Source of the DNA: Cristatella mucedo
Lineage: Eukaryota; Bryozoa; Phylactolaemata; Cristatellidae
DNA length: 64,000 nucleotides
Assembly (NCBI GenBank): GCA_009760855.2
Contig: WPIO01000055.1
Location: 1,290,001-1,354,000 of the forward strand
Direction: 5' to 3'
This document shows, piece by piece, positions 1 to 10,885 of the stretch (position 1 is the first letter of the stretch; every line of letters starts with the position of its first letter). A program made the position numbers and the translations under genes. Below the pieces are notes generated by a model. It saw nothing but the letters and a program-made list of their open reading frames with translations. It made no database searches and was not told the origin of the DNA.

Positions 1-660
1 TAAACCATTGGGCCGTCTGGGCGAGGGCGCACAGTGCGCTTGGTCAGAGGTACAAACTCATCGAGCGTGTCAGCTAGTGTCGTGTTGTAGCACTCTACCA
101 AATGATGACAGATCGGAGGGAGGAATGAGCAATAGAGGCGAAGCAGATGTTCTCGCACGGACATCATCGATGTCAAGAGTCTTGAGGTTTCGCGATTTAC
201 AGGTTATTTTAGAGGAGGATGTGGGCACACACTGTAGATTGAATGAGATCTGCATGTGGTCAGATAAGCGGGATTTGGTAATAATTGGTGATGACAGAGT
301 GCAGTTGTATGAGAAAATCTGGTCGAGTGTGCGACCCTTAATGTGAGTAGGGCCATGCACATGAGCCACAAGAGACAATGAGTCAGTTAATGCACAAAAT
401 TCGGTGCTGAATGTGTCAGATAAGTTATCAAAGTGAACGTTGAATTCACCCATAACGAGGAAGGATCGATTTCTTGCACACAGAATCGAAACGAGATCGG
501 AGAAATCTGAGATAAAGGATGATTTGGTACCTGGTGGGCGATAGACTACTGCCACTATCGGAAGCTTGTTTTCGGGTGAGACCAAGACAATTGATTCAAA
601 AGACTGCTTCGAGAGTACTGCGAATGGCTTGAAGTTTAATTTCGAGCGCACGATAACAGC
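1..660 (-). mobile_element. LINE-A copy, endonuclease-domain part, cut by the left edge
   Basis: The minus strand from 651 to 70 is open for 193 codons and carries the hallmarks of an apurinic-type endonuclease of a non-LTR retrotransposon: VVYRPPG, GEFNVHFDN (the usual motif is GDFN), LDQIF and SDH, in that order. The same protein stretch is found on the plus strand at 6440-6840 in another copy. The reading continues toward position 1 into the linker before the reverse transcriptase, so the rest of the element lies outside the window. Homology to other copies stops near 660. The D-to-E change in the GDFN motif would be expected to impair the endonuclease. Family assignment (CR1/L2-like) comes from the RT part of sibling copies. 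Confidence 0.85.
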
Positions 661-2277
661 CGATCGAACTTTGACAAGGCCAGCATTCAGTTAATCATTC
701 GTTGCAACGCATTCTGAGGTTTAAACGACAAACGCAGTGGCTTAGCGCTAGCGCAGAGGCGATAGCCAATCCGATAGGCCAGAATAAATGTTTCCACAGA
801 TTCAATTTAAATGACGACTAGCAAAGGACCGAGTACGGACCCTCGGGGAATAAAGAGTTCCCAGGTGAGTGGTCAGTTGGATGAGATTAGACTACCATGC
901 GATATAGAATAGATATGTACTCTATCTCCGTCTGTAACTTCCTAGTGACTGTGTGGATTTGACTGGATCAGTTAGATTTGAACCGCGGTTACACTTCGGC
1001 TGCCGAAGCCCATCCTTGATTGAGGTTAATAGTGTCGAATCCAACTCTTAGCTCGCGCAGGCAGTAACATTTCCGCCATCACTGCTGATTAAACCGTCGA
1101 TGGTCACACTGATAAGAGAAAGTGCCACATTGTTGAGGCTTGTGGTGTTGTTTTTCACGACATTGCAGGAGACGTTTCAGCGGAGTGGAGTCATGTCAAC
1201 TTCGACTGAAATCTGTTCGACAATCCTTTCTTTAGAAAATTTTTCTAGAAACTTCCTCGCAAAATTCTTTAAGAAAATTGCTGATAAATGAAGAAGATTT
1301 TAAGCTGAATTGAAGAATTTCCCAAAATGAATTCGAAATCAAACATCAGCTTTTAATTGTCGGTCGATCATTGACCGATTAAAAAGAATTTGAGCAACTG
1401 ATTGTCAAGATAACTTAGTTGAAAACCAGAGTTATTGCTGGACTATGTTTGTGGAGAACAAAGACAGATAATACTGGGTCCCTCGGAGGCAAGCTTTTCT
1501 TTACTAGACTTTATTAATGTGGCCACTTCGCAATAAAATCTTGGCAACTTTCTTGACGAAGTTCACTTGTTGCGACTCAACATTTTCTCTATACTTAGGT
1601 GGCTTTCTTGAGGTGTGGATGTGTGCCATTTTTCATAGATGAAGGCGGAAAACTTATCTGTGGAGCCACGAATATACCTAAAGTCAGACATCTTAAATTT
1701 AGCCAATAAATGACTCGTTATATTTTCTAAATATGCTTTAAGTTGGAATAGTGTTTTTTTAGTTTTCATAAAAAACAAAGAGCCGTACATTCTTTACTGT
1801 TAGGGAAATTCGAAGAAACTCTTTCAAATAGACTAGATCGTCGTCGTACTTCTTAATGCAGCATTCAAGGTTGGTCTATAGGCGATGCATCTTCAGTAGG
1901 TGCTATTAAATACAAAGAAATCGCCAAGAATCTGCACATGGAAGGACGATAGGAAGGTGAAATGAACTTCTATTACGTTGCTCCGATTCGACGGTGCGAA
2001 ATCACTTCACGCTTGTGTGTGTGCCCTTGTACCAAAAACTCGTGGTCATTTCTGCACGCCTATACTTCTCCTGTTCCGCCCCAAATGCGATATCACTTGT
2101 TCCTAACCTCCAGTCTTCTATACTTAGGCCGCTCTTATCCCTTGTATTGCCTCATTCGAAGACCTTACCGGAAAGCTAGAACCACAAACTATGGCTGAGT
2201 CTGGCGTCTTGCCTTAAAATGCTTCTGAATACTGATAATGTGGATTCGAATTAATTTTATAATTATCGTTAGCTACG
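661..2277. other. no gene recognised
   Basis: Only short open frames without recognisable motifs occur here. I see no clear match to the repeat families of this window. Confidence 0.5.
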
Positions 2278-2540
2278 CAACGACAACTACTCTCCTGCTG
2301 CCCACCATGGCACATCTTTTCTAGCGGTCCTGAGCTGCTACTTCCACTCTCCTCACTACCTCAACTGCTGACTAGACTCTGCTATGCTTCCCACTTTCTC
2401 TTCGTTGCGTGAGACGAAGTCTGTTGGCTACCGAATGCGTACCGAAAGCCACCTAGGCTGTGAGTGCGCTATACAAAACTCTCCTGCGCAACATCCTCAC
2501 AGTGTTTGATGCGTTTTGGAGTGACACACGGAGATACAAC
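2278..2540 (+). mobile_element. LINE-B copy, 3' end only
   Basis: The sequence matches the last part of the LINE-B copies at 20600-20905, 33355-33625 and (inverted) 39905-40160: an ACGACAACTACTCTCCTGCTG start, the end of the coding region, then the untranslated tail up to the GGAGTNACA region. It is severely 5'-truncated, as is common for non-LTR elements. Confidence 0.8.
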
Positions 2541-4394
2541 AATGCTACTCTTTAGCAAATCTGAACTATTATTTTAGAAATAGAAGTTATTTCAGGCTTA
2601 AAGTCACTTGGGTTTATTAAGATCTGTGTTTTCTCAATTTTAGCAAGAATTGTGATTGAATTTCATTCTGTCAGATTTATAATGTAAATAGCCCTATCGC
2701 CGAAAGAACAATGTGAGGTGATTTGAAAGGCTTGATTTTACTGTTAACAGTCTCGCATAAGAAGTGGAATAATGCAGTAGACCGCTGCTTTGTATGGACT
2801 AAATTGTATTTGAAACGACGGAAGAAAAATGCATAAATACTGTAGCCGAAAAAACCCCGGGGTACAAAATATTTCGTCAATGACAATTTCAAATGTCAAA
2901 TGTCAATGCAGCTTGTAATTAGCGGTACGTAGCAAATCCAAAAACATTTGCAGCAAATTAAACTAAACAAATATTCATCAAGGCTGCCTGCAGCCGTGAA
3001 TGAACTTGTTTTTTAATTCCGCTCGCGGCTCGTATAAAAATGCACTTTGCACTTTGCTTCTAGATGCCATCTAGTGTGTGTGGTTGTTCTATTGAATGGA
3101 TGCTTGCTTCATTCTGGAAAAATGCCAAAATACCTAAAGCTTGTCAATGTTTAGCTGACCAACGGTTGCCAGAAGTTGGCCGCAAGGATAATTTGACTAA
3201 AACGCCTTAAATTCTGACTCAATCACTTTGGTCATTTCACTTCAGGAGCCCAATTTCAATTGTCATATTCAATTGCATGAGCTGAAACTATCACTATTTA
3301 CTCTGCCGGTACTTATTATTGGTATGGTTTTACTGTAACTTTTTGTACTCGTCCTTTTCAACTGCGGAGAAACTATGGTTTTCATTCTCTGTCTATAATT
3401 GAAATATATTTTTTCTCGTGGGTTTTGGTTAGCATCAGAGCTTTATGCCTGGCAGTCTAGCTACTGTTTCTTAGGCTATTCCTATTTCCCCTCGTCCGAT
3501 CTACACATAAATATTCATTATTAATTGTATCTGAATAGCGCCCTGAAACAAATGAATCTCTATTCAGGCACTTCACATATGCCCTATCCACCCCAGCAAA
3601 GGGAGCCTATGACCTCCATGATCAAAGATTAAAAAGGCAAACAATCTATCTCCTATGCCAAACTTAGCTGCATGCCATTCAAAATTCAGGCATGTCTTAC
3701 AAAGTAAGGTGTACAGTTTCTTAAAAGTTTAAGATGTAAACAAAGCACTCACGTTTGTCGTCTGACAAGTAAAGCGATCCAGCAAATTTATTTAAAGCCT
3801 TTAAGCTAATTCGCTGTCGAGTGTAAAAACTTTTTTATAGTTCAGCTTTTAAATTTAGATTATTCTTATAGGAGCAACTAATTGCTCAACTTGATTCACG
3901 CTAGCTAAACGAATTACTTTATTATTATATTTCAAAACACTGATAGACCCAAACTTAATATAAATGAATTAATTATATTTGTTGACATGATAGTGATATT
4001 GCTTTAGAAGATATTTGCCGCGGTTCTAAAATATCAAGCCTTCTAAAAAAAATTAATATTTTAAGCTCAACATTCCTAGCTTTACTATTAATTTAGAATA
4101 GTAAATTTACTGAAAATATAACTTCTGTTTGAGGGGACCACGCATATAGAGAGCATTCGAAAATGTTTGACTAAATATGTCAGCAACTTAGGGGGGCCAC
4201 GTCAGGTCCGTCGTGCTTCTTCTGCGACCTTAGCTTCTGCTTTCAGTAAAATACAGAGTACCAGTATCTGATCCGTAAGAGTTACGTCAGGACACGTAAG
4301 CATTGATATAGGGGTACCGTTCCTGAAGCTTTGACTGAGCAAAAACATGTTTTCCCTAGAGCTACGGTTATATCAAGGCAGCATTTACAGTTTT
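2541..4394. other. AT-rich DNA without a recognised gene
   Basis: Apart from a SINE-A remnant at about 3525-3612, nothing here resembles a gene or a repeat family seen elsewhere in the window. Open frames are short and have no motifs. Confidence 0.5.
3525..3612 (-). mobile_element. SINE-A remnant (3' tail part)
   Basis: It contains the reversed SINE-A tail (AATAGCGCCC, then GAATCTCTATTCAGGCACTT and CACATATGCC) as in the fuller copies at 7626-7780 and 54541-54690. The tRNA-like half is too degraded to recognise. Confidence 0.6.
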
Positions 4395-5132
4395 GTGGCC
4401 AAGTTTGATTCAGATATTGGAAAACCTAACTTTCGAAATGGGCTCTGCCAGCATATCCCATGCTGAATCTGTGCCAAACCTAGACGTCCTGTTGCAATAT
4501 GACCGTACATTAGCAGGCCACTTCAGCACCGCAGTCAAGTCTTCCTACTTTCAGCTACATAGCAGCACTAAGATTGGAGCTAGCTTAGGCAGGGATACTG
4601 TGCCGAAACTGGTCCGTACATTTTTTAAACCCGTCTCGACTTGTGGAACTCACTGCTTGCCCTTCGAACGGCCTGTGCAATCAGGCGTTTACAGTTGGTG
4701 CAAAACTCTGCAGCTAGGCTTTTTATCGTGAGCGTAGCAGTTACCACGTCAACCGCTTCCCGCCGACCAGCACTGGCTACCAGTCAACCACCCCATCGAC
4801 TTTAGAGTTCTATCGTCACTTTTACGCCCGTTCTTTCTTTGGCTCCAGACTACTTATCATGTCTTCAGAATCTAATCGCTTAAATGTACCTCGTAAGAAC
4901 CGCAAATCTTTTAGAGACCGTGCGTTTAGTTTGTATGCTCCTAAAGCCGGAACTCACTTCCGACTGGCTTCACAACATCCCCTGACTTGCCGACATTTAA
5001 CAAGAAGCTAAAACGCGTCTATTTCTTACAGCATTTATTGGGTTCGTGGGATTCGTCCTTTTTGTTGTTGTGCGTGCTGGCACTGCATATGCTGCCACTT
5101 ACCGTATCTGCATGTTCACTCTGTGTAGATCA

Positions 5133-5140
5133 GGCTACGC
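5133..5140. repeat. left 8-bp target-site duplication of the hAT element
   Basis: GGCTACGC immediately precedes the element's CAGGGG end. The identical 8 bases follow the right end at 10755-10762. An 8-bp duplication is characteristic of the hAT superfamily. Confidence 0.93.
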
Positions 5141-6449
5141 CAGGGGTGTCCAACACGTGGCCCGTGGGCCACAACCCGGCCCGCCGAGGTCTTCCATGCG
5201 GCCCGCAACGTTATCCCAAAAATATTTGTCACTCCATGTTTTTCGTTAATTTTTAATCATTACAAACGGCGATATAAGGCGCTGTGATGTACTTCACGCG
5301 CGCGTGAAGCGTGAAGGTGTCCGAATGGCTATTTTTGCATGAAGGTAAAAAAATCGATTTATTTTGCTAGCCTTCATGTGAACATTTTGGCATGAAGGGG
5401 TAATATATTTGTGCTACAGCGGCGCCATTACGATCACATTTATAACGCTTCCGCAAGCGGAATTAACTGTTTCACACTGTGGATAGAAAAAAAGAGCCGT
5501 TTCTCAGCTGCTGCTGCACGAACTGGAATCAGTCAGGTAGGTTTTTCAAAAAACGTGTATTGCTCAACTTACTTACTAATACTAAGATATTGCTGTGATA
5601 AATATAAATTAATCAATTCGTAATTGATCTGTTTTTTTATTTCTCAGAGAAAAATGGCGGTGAATGTGAATACTAGCAAAAAACGAAAAATTGACGCAGA
5701 AGAAAAACTTTTCGAAGCATCTTGGACTGTAGGCTATTTTGTATTGGAACGCTTCAGTAGGATAATGTGCCTAATAGGCCAAAAAACAATTGCCGCTGCA
5801 AAGAAGTACAATGTTAAGCGAAATTTTTCAACAAAGCATGGCGACAGGTACAACAGCCTGACTGGTCAACTTCGAATTGATCGCGCGAACTCGTTGAAAC
5901 AGAGCGTCATCGGACAGCAGTCATTGTTTACAGCAATCAGCAACAAGTCTGAGGCTTCAACCAAAGTAAGTTTTTTAATAACTGAAGCTATAGCTAAGCG
6001 GGGAAAGCATTTTCCGATGGTGAATTTGTTAAGGAATGCCTCAGGCTGTTTAATGGTGTGGTCTGTCCAGAAAAGAAGTCAGAAGTAGAGAAAGTCAGCC
6101 TTTCTCATCAAACGGTCGCGAGAAGAGTTGACGAGCTCGCATCCAACATAGAAGAAAGTCTCACTAAAAGACTTGCTGAATGCGAATTGTATTCCCTTGC
6201 GCTAAACGAAAGCACAGACAATAGCGATACGGCTCAACTGTCGGTGTTTGTACGCGGAGTAACAGGAAAGTTTGTCATTATCGAAGAACTGTTGGATATA
6301 TGTTCAATGAAAGGCATTACAAAGGGGAGGGATATTTTGAATCAGGTCAAGAGGGTTCTCACAAAATTTAAAAAGGTACCAATTCCTCCTTTATCTCATA
6401 TTTCTCCGATCTCATTTCGACTCTGTGTGCAAGAAATCGATCCTTCCTC

Positions 6450-8857
6450 GTTATGGGTGATTTCAACGTTCACTTTGACAATTTATCTGACGCTTTCAGC
6501 ACCGAATTTCGTGCATTGACTGACTCATTGTCTCTTGTGGCTCATCTGCATGGCCCTACTTACATCAAGGGTCACACACTCGACCAGATTTTTCTCATAC
6601 AACTGCACTTTGTCATCACCAATTATTATTAAATCCCGCTTATCTGACCACATGCAGATCTCATTCAATCTACAGTGTGTGCCCACATCCTCCTCTAAAA
6701 TAACCTGTAAATCACGAAACCTCAAGACTCTTGACATCGATGCTGTCCGTGCGAGAAAATCTGCTTCACCTCTGCTGCTCAATCCTCCCTCCGATCTGTC
6801 ATCATTGGTAGATAGCTACAACACGACACTAGCTGACACGCTCGACGAGTTTGCACCTCTGACAAAGCGCACTGTGTGCCCCCACCCAGACGGCCTACGG
6901 TTTACCACAGACATTAAACTAGCCAAGTCTACTAAACGGAAGCTTGAAAAAGCATACAAAAGATCCGGACTAACTGTCCATCGACAGGCATATGAAGACT
7001 ACTGTAGATCGTACCAATCGACCCTAGCAAAGGCCAAGTCTACTTTCTATAAAAAAAATTGTTGAATCAGAGATGCACAATCCAAAAATGCTGACGTCGA
7101 TGATCAACCATAACCTCAACCGTTCACAGATTAGCTCCTTACCTGATGATCCGTGTGATGATCTAGCCGATCGCTTCTCTCGATTCTTTGTGCAGAAGAT
7201 AGCCAAGATCAGGGAGTCCATCCCTGCGATTACAACCTCCCCACTAGAATGCTGTTCCTCGGTTCCTAGCTGCACCTCAATGTCTGCATTTAAGCAGATC
7301 ACTAGTGATCTAGTCCTAAAGTTCGTATCTCAATCAAAGAAGACAACAAGTCCTCTGGACCCTATTCCCACTGTCCTGCTTCTACGTTGCATTGATCTGC
7401 TGCTGCCATGCATAACTAACATCATTAATATGTCATTAGCCTCAGGTCATGTCCCAGCACCTTTCAAAAAAGCTGTAGTCAGGCCACTTCTCAAGAAAAC
7501 TACACTAGATCAAGAGAACTTGAGCAACTACCGCCCAGTCTCCCTTCTACCATTCCTATAAAAGACACTGGAACGGGTCGTGGAAGACCAGCTGAACTCA
7601 TTAATCGAAACCTCACACCTGCTATTTATAATTCATTTATAATTCATTTTTATAGCGCCCCAAGAGAACTTAATCTCTATTCAGGCGCTTCACATATGCC
7701 TCGGGGCTCGAGCCCACGACCTCAGTCTGACCTCGGTCGGAGCGAGCACCTTAACCGCTAGACCAAACCAGCTCAGCTAGTAAGTTCCAGTCAGGCTTTA
7801 GAGCTAATCACTCCCCAGAGTCAGCATTGCTTAGGGTATACAACGACCTACTTAGGAATGCAGACATGGGTAGAGTGTCTAGCTTGTTTTGCTCGATCTT
7901 TCGGCAGCTTTTGACACCATCGATGACAAAGTTCTTCTAGAGCGCCTCTCATCTCGCCTGGGCATCACTGGCACTGCTCTGCAGTGGTTCAGGTCCTATC
8001 TCAGTGGGAGACTCCAGAGTATTGACGTGAATGGACAAAAATCATCTGAAGTACCTCTTAAATATGGAATACCTCAGGGCGCCGTGCTAGGTCCGGTTCT
8101 TTTCACGGTTTATACTCTGCCTCTTGCTGATGCGATTGCCAAGCACAATCTAGGCTTTCACTTCTATGCGGATGACACTCAGTTGTACCTTTGCTTTGAT
8201 CCCTCCCAGCCTTCGAGCACCTTGAATTCTATCAACTCACTTGCTGCATGCATCGATGACATCCGCACATGGATGGCAGCAAATTTTCTAAAACTAAACG
8301 GTGACAAAACTAACTTACTAGTTATGGGTAAACCCAGTGTGATTCAGAGATTGGAAAGGCTGACTCTCAAAATTGGCTCTGCCAGCATATCTCCAGTTGA
8401 ATCAGCTCGAATTATATGTGTCATATTCCAAAGCGACCTCTCGTTAGGCGACCATATCAGCTCCACAGTCAAATCCGCCTATTTTCAGCTTCATAACATT
8501 GCTAAAATTCGGGCTTGTTTAGATAAAGATACCACATCCAAGTTGGTCCATGCATTCGTGACATCCCGTCTCGACTTCTGCAACTCACTGCTTACTGGCC
8601 TAACAGCATGTGCGATCAGGCGATTGCAGCTGGTGCAAAACTCGGCAGCTAGACTTGTCTGTCGTGAGCGTCGCAGTTGCCACATTACTCCACTTCTCGC
8701 CGACCTGCACTGGCTACCAGTCAAGCAACGGATTGACTTCAAGGTTTTGTCGCTCACTTTTAGGTCCCTTCATTCTTGGCTCCAGCCTATCTTTCAGATT
8801 TACTACCCCATCAGGCCAAGCATCGTACCACCCGCTTTTCGGAATCCAACAGTCTAG
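6450..8857 (+). pseudogene. LINE-A ORF2: endonuclease C-terminus plus reverse transcriptase
   Basis: Reading frames at 6535-7065, 7073-7561 and 7889-8857 together cover the end of the endonuclease (SRLSDHMQISF), a basic linker, the RT fingers (TSPLDPIPTVLL, LSNYRPVSLLPF) and the palm. The catalytic Asp of DLSAAFDT and both Asp of YADD are present. A stop (TAA) follows LLPFL at 7560, frames change near 7066, and a SINE separates the second and third pieces, so no functional protein is made. The C-terminal part contains LDFCNSLLTGL and LADLHWLPVKQRI, conserved across the family copies here. The normal end of the protein (the NLKTHLFRTAFSG region) is lost to a stop near 8857. Confidence 0.88.
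7626..7780 (-). mobile_element. SINE-A, near complete, inserted in LINE-A
   Basis: Read on the minus strand it begins GCTGAGCTGGTTTGGTCTAG, containing a box A-like stretch (TGGTCTAGCGGTTAAGG), then a box B-like GGCTCGAGCCC about 50 bases further on. These are the two internal promoter boxes of a tRNA-derived SINE. Its 3' end, CAGGCGCTT reversed plus AGAGATTAAGTTCTCT and GGGGCGCT, is nearly the same as the LINE-A terminal stem-loop. It interrupts the LINE-A reverse transcriptase just after IETSHLL. Confidence 0.85.
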
Positions 8858-10754
8858 AAATACCTCGTACAAACCTTAAATTCTTTGGAGACCGTGCATT
8901 TAGTTCGCATGCTCCCTAAGCTTGGAACTCTATCCCAACTTGCTTCAGAACATCCCCTGACTTGACCACATTTAAATAGAACTCAAAAACGCACCTATTT
9001 AGGACAGCATTTAGCCGGTCCCTGTGATTTTTCCTTGATGTGCTTATGCGTGCTGACACTGTGCGTGCTGACACTGTGCATGCTGCCACTAACCACATGT
9101 GCATGCTGACCCTGTGCATGTCACCCCTAACCATATTATTCATTTTGTTTGTTTTTCAAGCATGATTTTACTTACCATTCAATTGCATTTCACTTTGCAG
9201 CAAATGTAAAGCGCCTAGAGAGAGATTACGTTCTCTGAGGGTGCTTTATCAAGTGAATTTTTATTAGTAATATTATTAATCTTCCTGAAACTAAATTGAT
9301 TGGTTTTACCACAGACGGAGCCCCTTCAATGACAGGTAGACAAAATGGATTTGTATCTTTAAATGTAAAATTAGTACCTCACAAAATTGTCAGTCATCAC
9401 TGCATCATCCACCAAGAACAGCAATGTGCAAAGGTCTTGAGCATGCAACATGCAATGGACAATGTAGTTTCAACAGTCAATGTGATAAGGTCTCGTGCAC
9501 TAAGCCACAGAAAATTTCAGGCTTTCCTTGAAGAGTTGGGATCAGATCATTGTGATGTTATTTATTTCTGCCAAGTCCGTTGGCTAAGTAAGGCAAACAC
9601 GTTAGCCAGGTTTTGGTCACTTCGGGACGAAATAAAAACCTTTATGACAGAAAAGGGAAAAGATGTTGGCTTCCTCAGTGACCAGCAGTGGTTGAATGAC
9701 TTGGCTTTTTTGGTGGACATGACCAAACATCTTGCAGATCCTAATGTCAAACTCCAAGGTAAGGATCAACTGATCCATAAAATGTATGAGTGTGTTGTCG
9801 CGTTTTTGCAAAAGCTGAAACTTTTCCGGAAACACTTAGATCATAAGAAACTGTTACATTTCACAACACTAGCTACAAGATCGCCTGAAACGCTGGCTCA
9901 TATGAAGTACTCCACTCTTGTTAGCAAAGTTGTTGATGAATTCGAAGAGAGGTTTCAAGATTTCCAACAACATGCGGATGACATGAACACGATTAGTAAT
10001 CTATTTATTATCGATCCCTCTGATGCACCTGATGAATTTCAACTCGAACCAATCGACATTCATAATGACGGCAATTTAAAAACTGATTATGATCAGCATG
10101 ACTTTGTTACCTTTTACAGGCAGTATGTTTCATCAGAGTCTTTTCCTAACCTAGCCAAACATGCTCACAGGTATATTGCACTTTTTGGCACCACATATTG
10201 CTGTGAACAGCTTTTTTCCAGACTGAAAAATGTGAAAACAAAGACTCGATCCGTTCTCACAGATGAACATTTATCAGGAATCCTTAGAATTGCCACATCC
10301 ACTGTTGCAGCAGATGTCGACTTTTTATGCGAACAGAAACAACGCCAAATATCTCATTGATGCCTGCAGTGCAGAAGACATTGAATACCTGTGGCATTTA
10401 ATTAATCCGAAGACATTAATATTATGTGAGTCCTTGTCATGTAATTTTTTAAGTTTTATAATTTTCTGTCTTCATGTAATTAAAATAAAAATCCAAAAGT
10501 AAAAGATTGGCCATAATATCTATCGAATTATTTTCCTGGACACATGATTGAATTTTTATTATTTATTATTTTCAATTATAATTATGCTAAAAAATACTAT
10601 TGTATTGTGGTTTATTTATTAAGTATAATAGTAATATTCACACTAAATTACGGTCTTATTTTCTGATGCGGCAACTACGCCAATTTACATGTGGCCCCGG
10701 ACCTTTTAAATTTTTTTAATGTGGCCCCCAACGCAAAAAGCTTGGACACCCCTG

Positions 10755-10762
10755 GGCTACGC
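10755..10762. repeat. right 8-bp target-site duplication of the hAT element
   Basis: GGCTACGC directly after the terminal TTGGACACCCCTG, identical to 5133-5140. Confidence 0.93.
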
Positions 10763-10885
10763 TATTGTCATAGAGCACGCTACCACAAACAATCGATCAT
10801 ACTTACTGTGCAGGAGACGAAAAGTGACTATAAAGAGATTAAGTTATTTAAAGGTGCTATAACAATGTATTATTAACATTATTGT

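Larger units (their letters stand above)
6375..9285 (+). mobile_element. LINE-A copy nested in the hAT element
   Basis: This is the longest LINE-A copy in the window. It starts inside the endonuclease domain (GDFNVHFDN at about 6453), runs through the linker, the reverse transcriptase and the C-terminal region, and ends with the 3' untranslated region, the stem-loop AGAGATTACGTTCTCT and a short imperfect ATT tail. The hAT transposase reading resumes directly after it. The RT motifs (DLSAAFDT, YGIPQGAVLGP, FYADDTQLYL, NFLKLNGDKTN) and the hairpin-plus-microsatellite tail point to the CR1/L2 group of non-LTR retrotransposons. It is interrupted by a SINE-A copy at 7626-7780. Confidence 0.88.
5654..10360 (+). 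pseudogene. hAT transposase (ZBED5/GTF2IRD2-like), interrupted
   Basis: Part 1 starts at the ATG at 5654 (KKRKIDAEEKLFEASW) and runs into a degenerate BED-finger-like region (CLIGQ where CLIC-type motifs are usual, then NFSTKHGD). A frameshift of one or two bases lies near 5998-6005, because KAFSDGEF continues in another frame. The next part (6058 to about 6374) includes CPEKKSEVEKVSLS and LNESTDNSDTAQL. A LINE-A copy then splits the gene. Part 2 (from about 9290, open to 10360) holds GFTTDGAPSMTG, CIIHQEQ and RWLSKANTL of the RNase H-like core, and the C-terminal hAT dimerisation region (RYIALFGTTYCCEQLFSRLK). Part 2 alone is 354 codons without a stop, so decay is modest. Not functional as it stands. 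Confidence 0.9.
5141..10754 (+). mobile_element. hAT DNA transposon, complete ends, with nested LINE-A
   Basis: The element begins CAGGGGTGTCCAA and ends TTGGACACCCCTG, a perfect 13-bp terminal inverted repeat, and is flanked by the 8-bp direct repeat GGCTACGC. Inside is a broken transposase of the ZBED5/GTF2IRD2-like hAT group. About 2.9 kb of the 5.6 kb is a later LINE-A insertion (about 6375-9285), leaving a hAT element of roughly 2.7 kb. The intact ends and duplication show it arrived by transposition and has not been excised. The internal breaks make it non-autonomous. Confidence 0.93.
4395..10885 (+). mobile_element. LINE-A copy split by a hAT transposon
   Basis: The left part (4395-5140) carries LINE-A coding remains, such as GSASISHAESV for the family's GSASISPVESA, followed by the 3' untranslated region. 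The right part (10763-10885) continues that untranslated region to the terminal stem-loop (AAAGAGATTAAG) and a decayed ATT-type tail. The break at 5141/10754 is exactly where the hAT element sits. The copy is 5'-truncated, full of substitutions and surely dead. Of the nested elements it is the oldest, since it hosts the others. Confidence 0.8.

Noticed and set aside
5131-5260. Short plus frames ending the left LINE piece as a separate small gene
   Set aside because: They run from LINE-A untranslated sequence across the hAT boundary at 5141.
7626-7780. tRNA gene (box A and box B present)
   Set aside because: No cloverleaf can be completed. The sequence continues into a LINE-like tail and recurs as a dispersed SINE.
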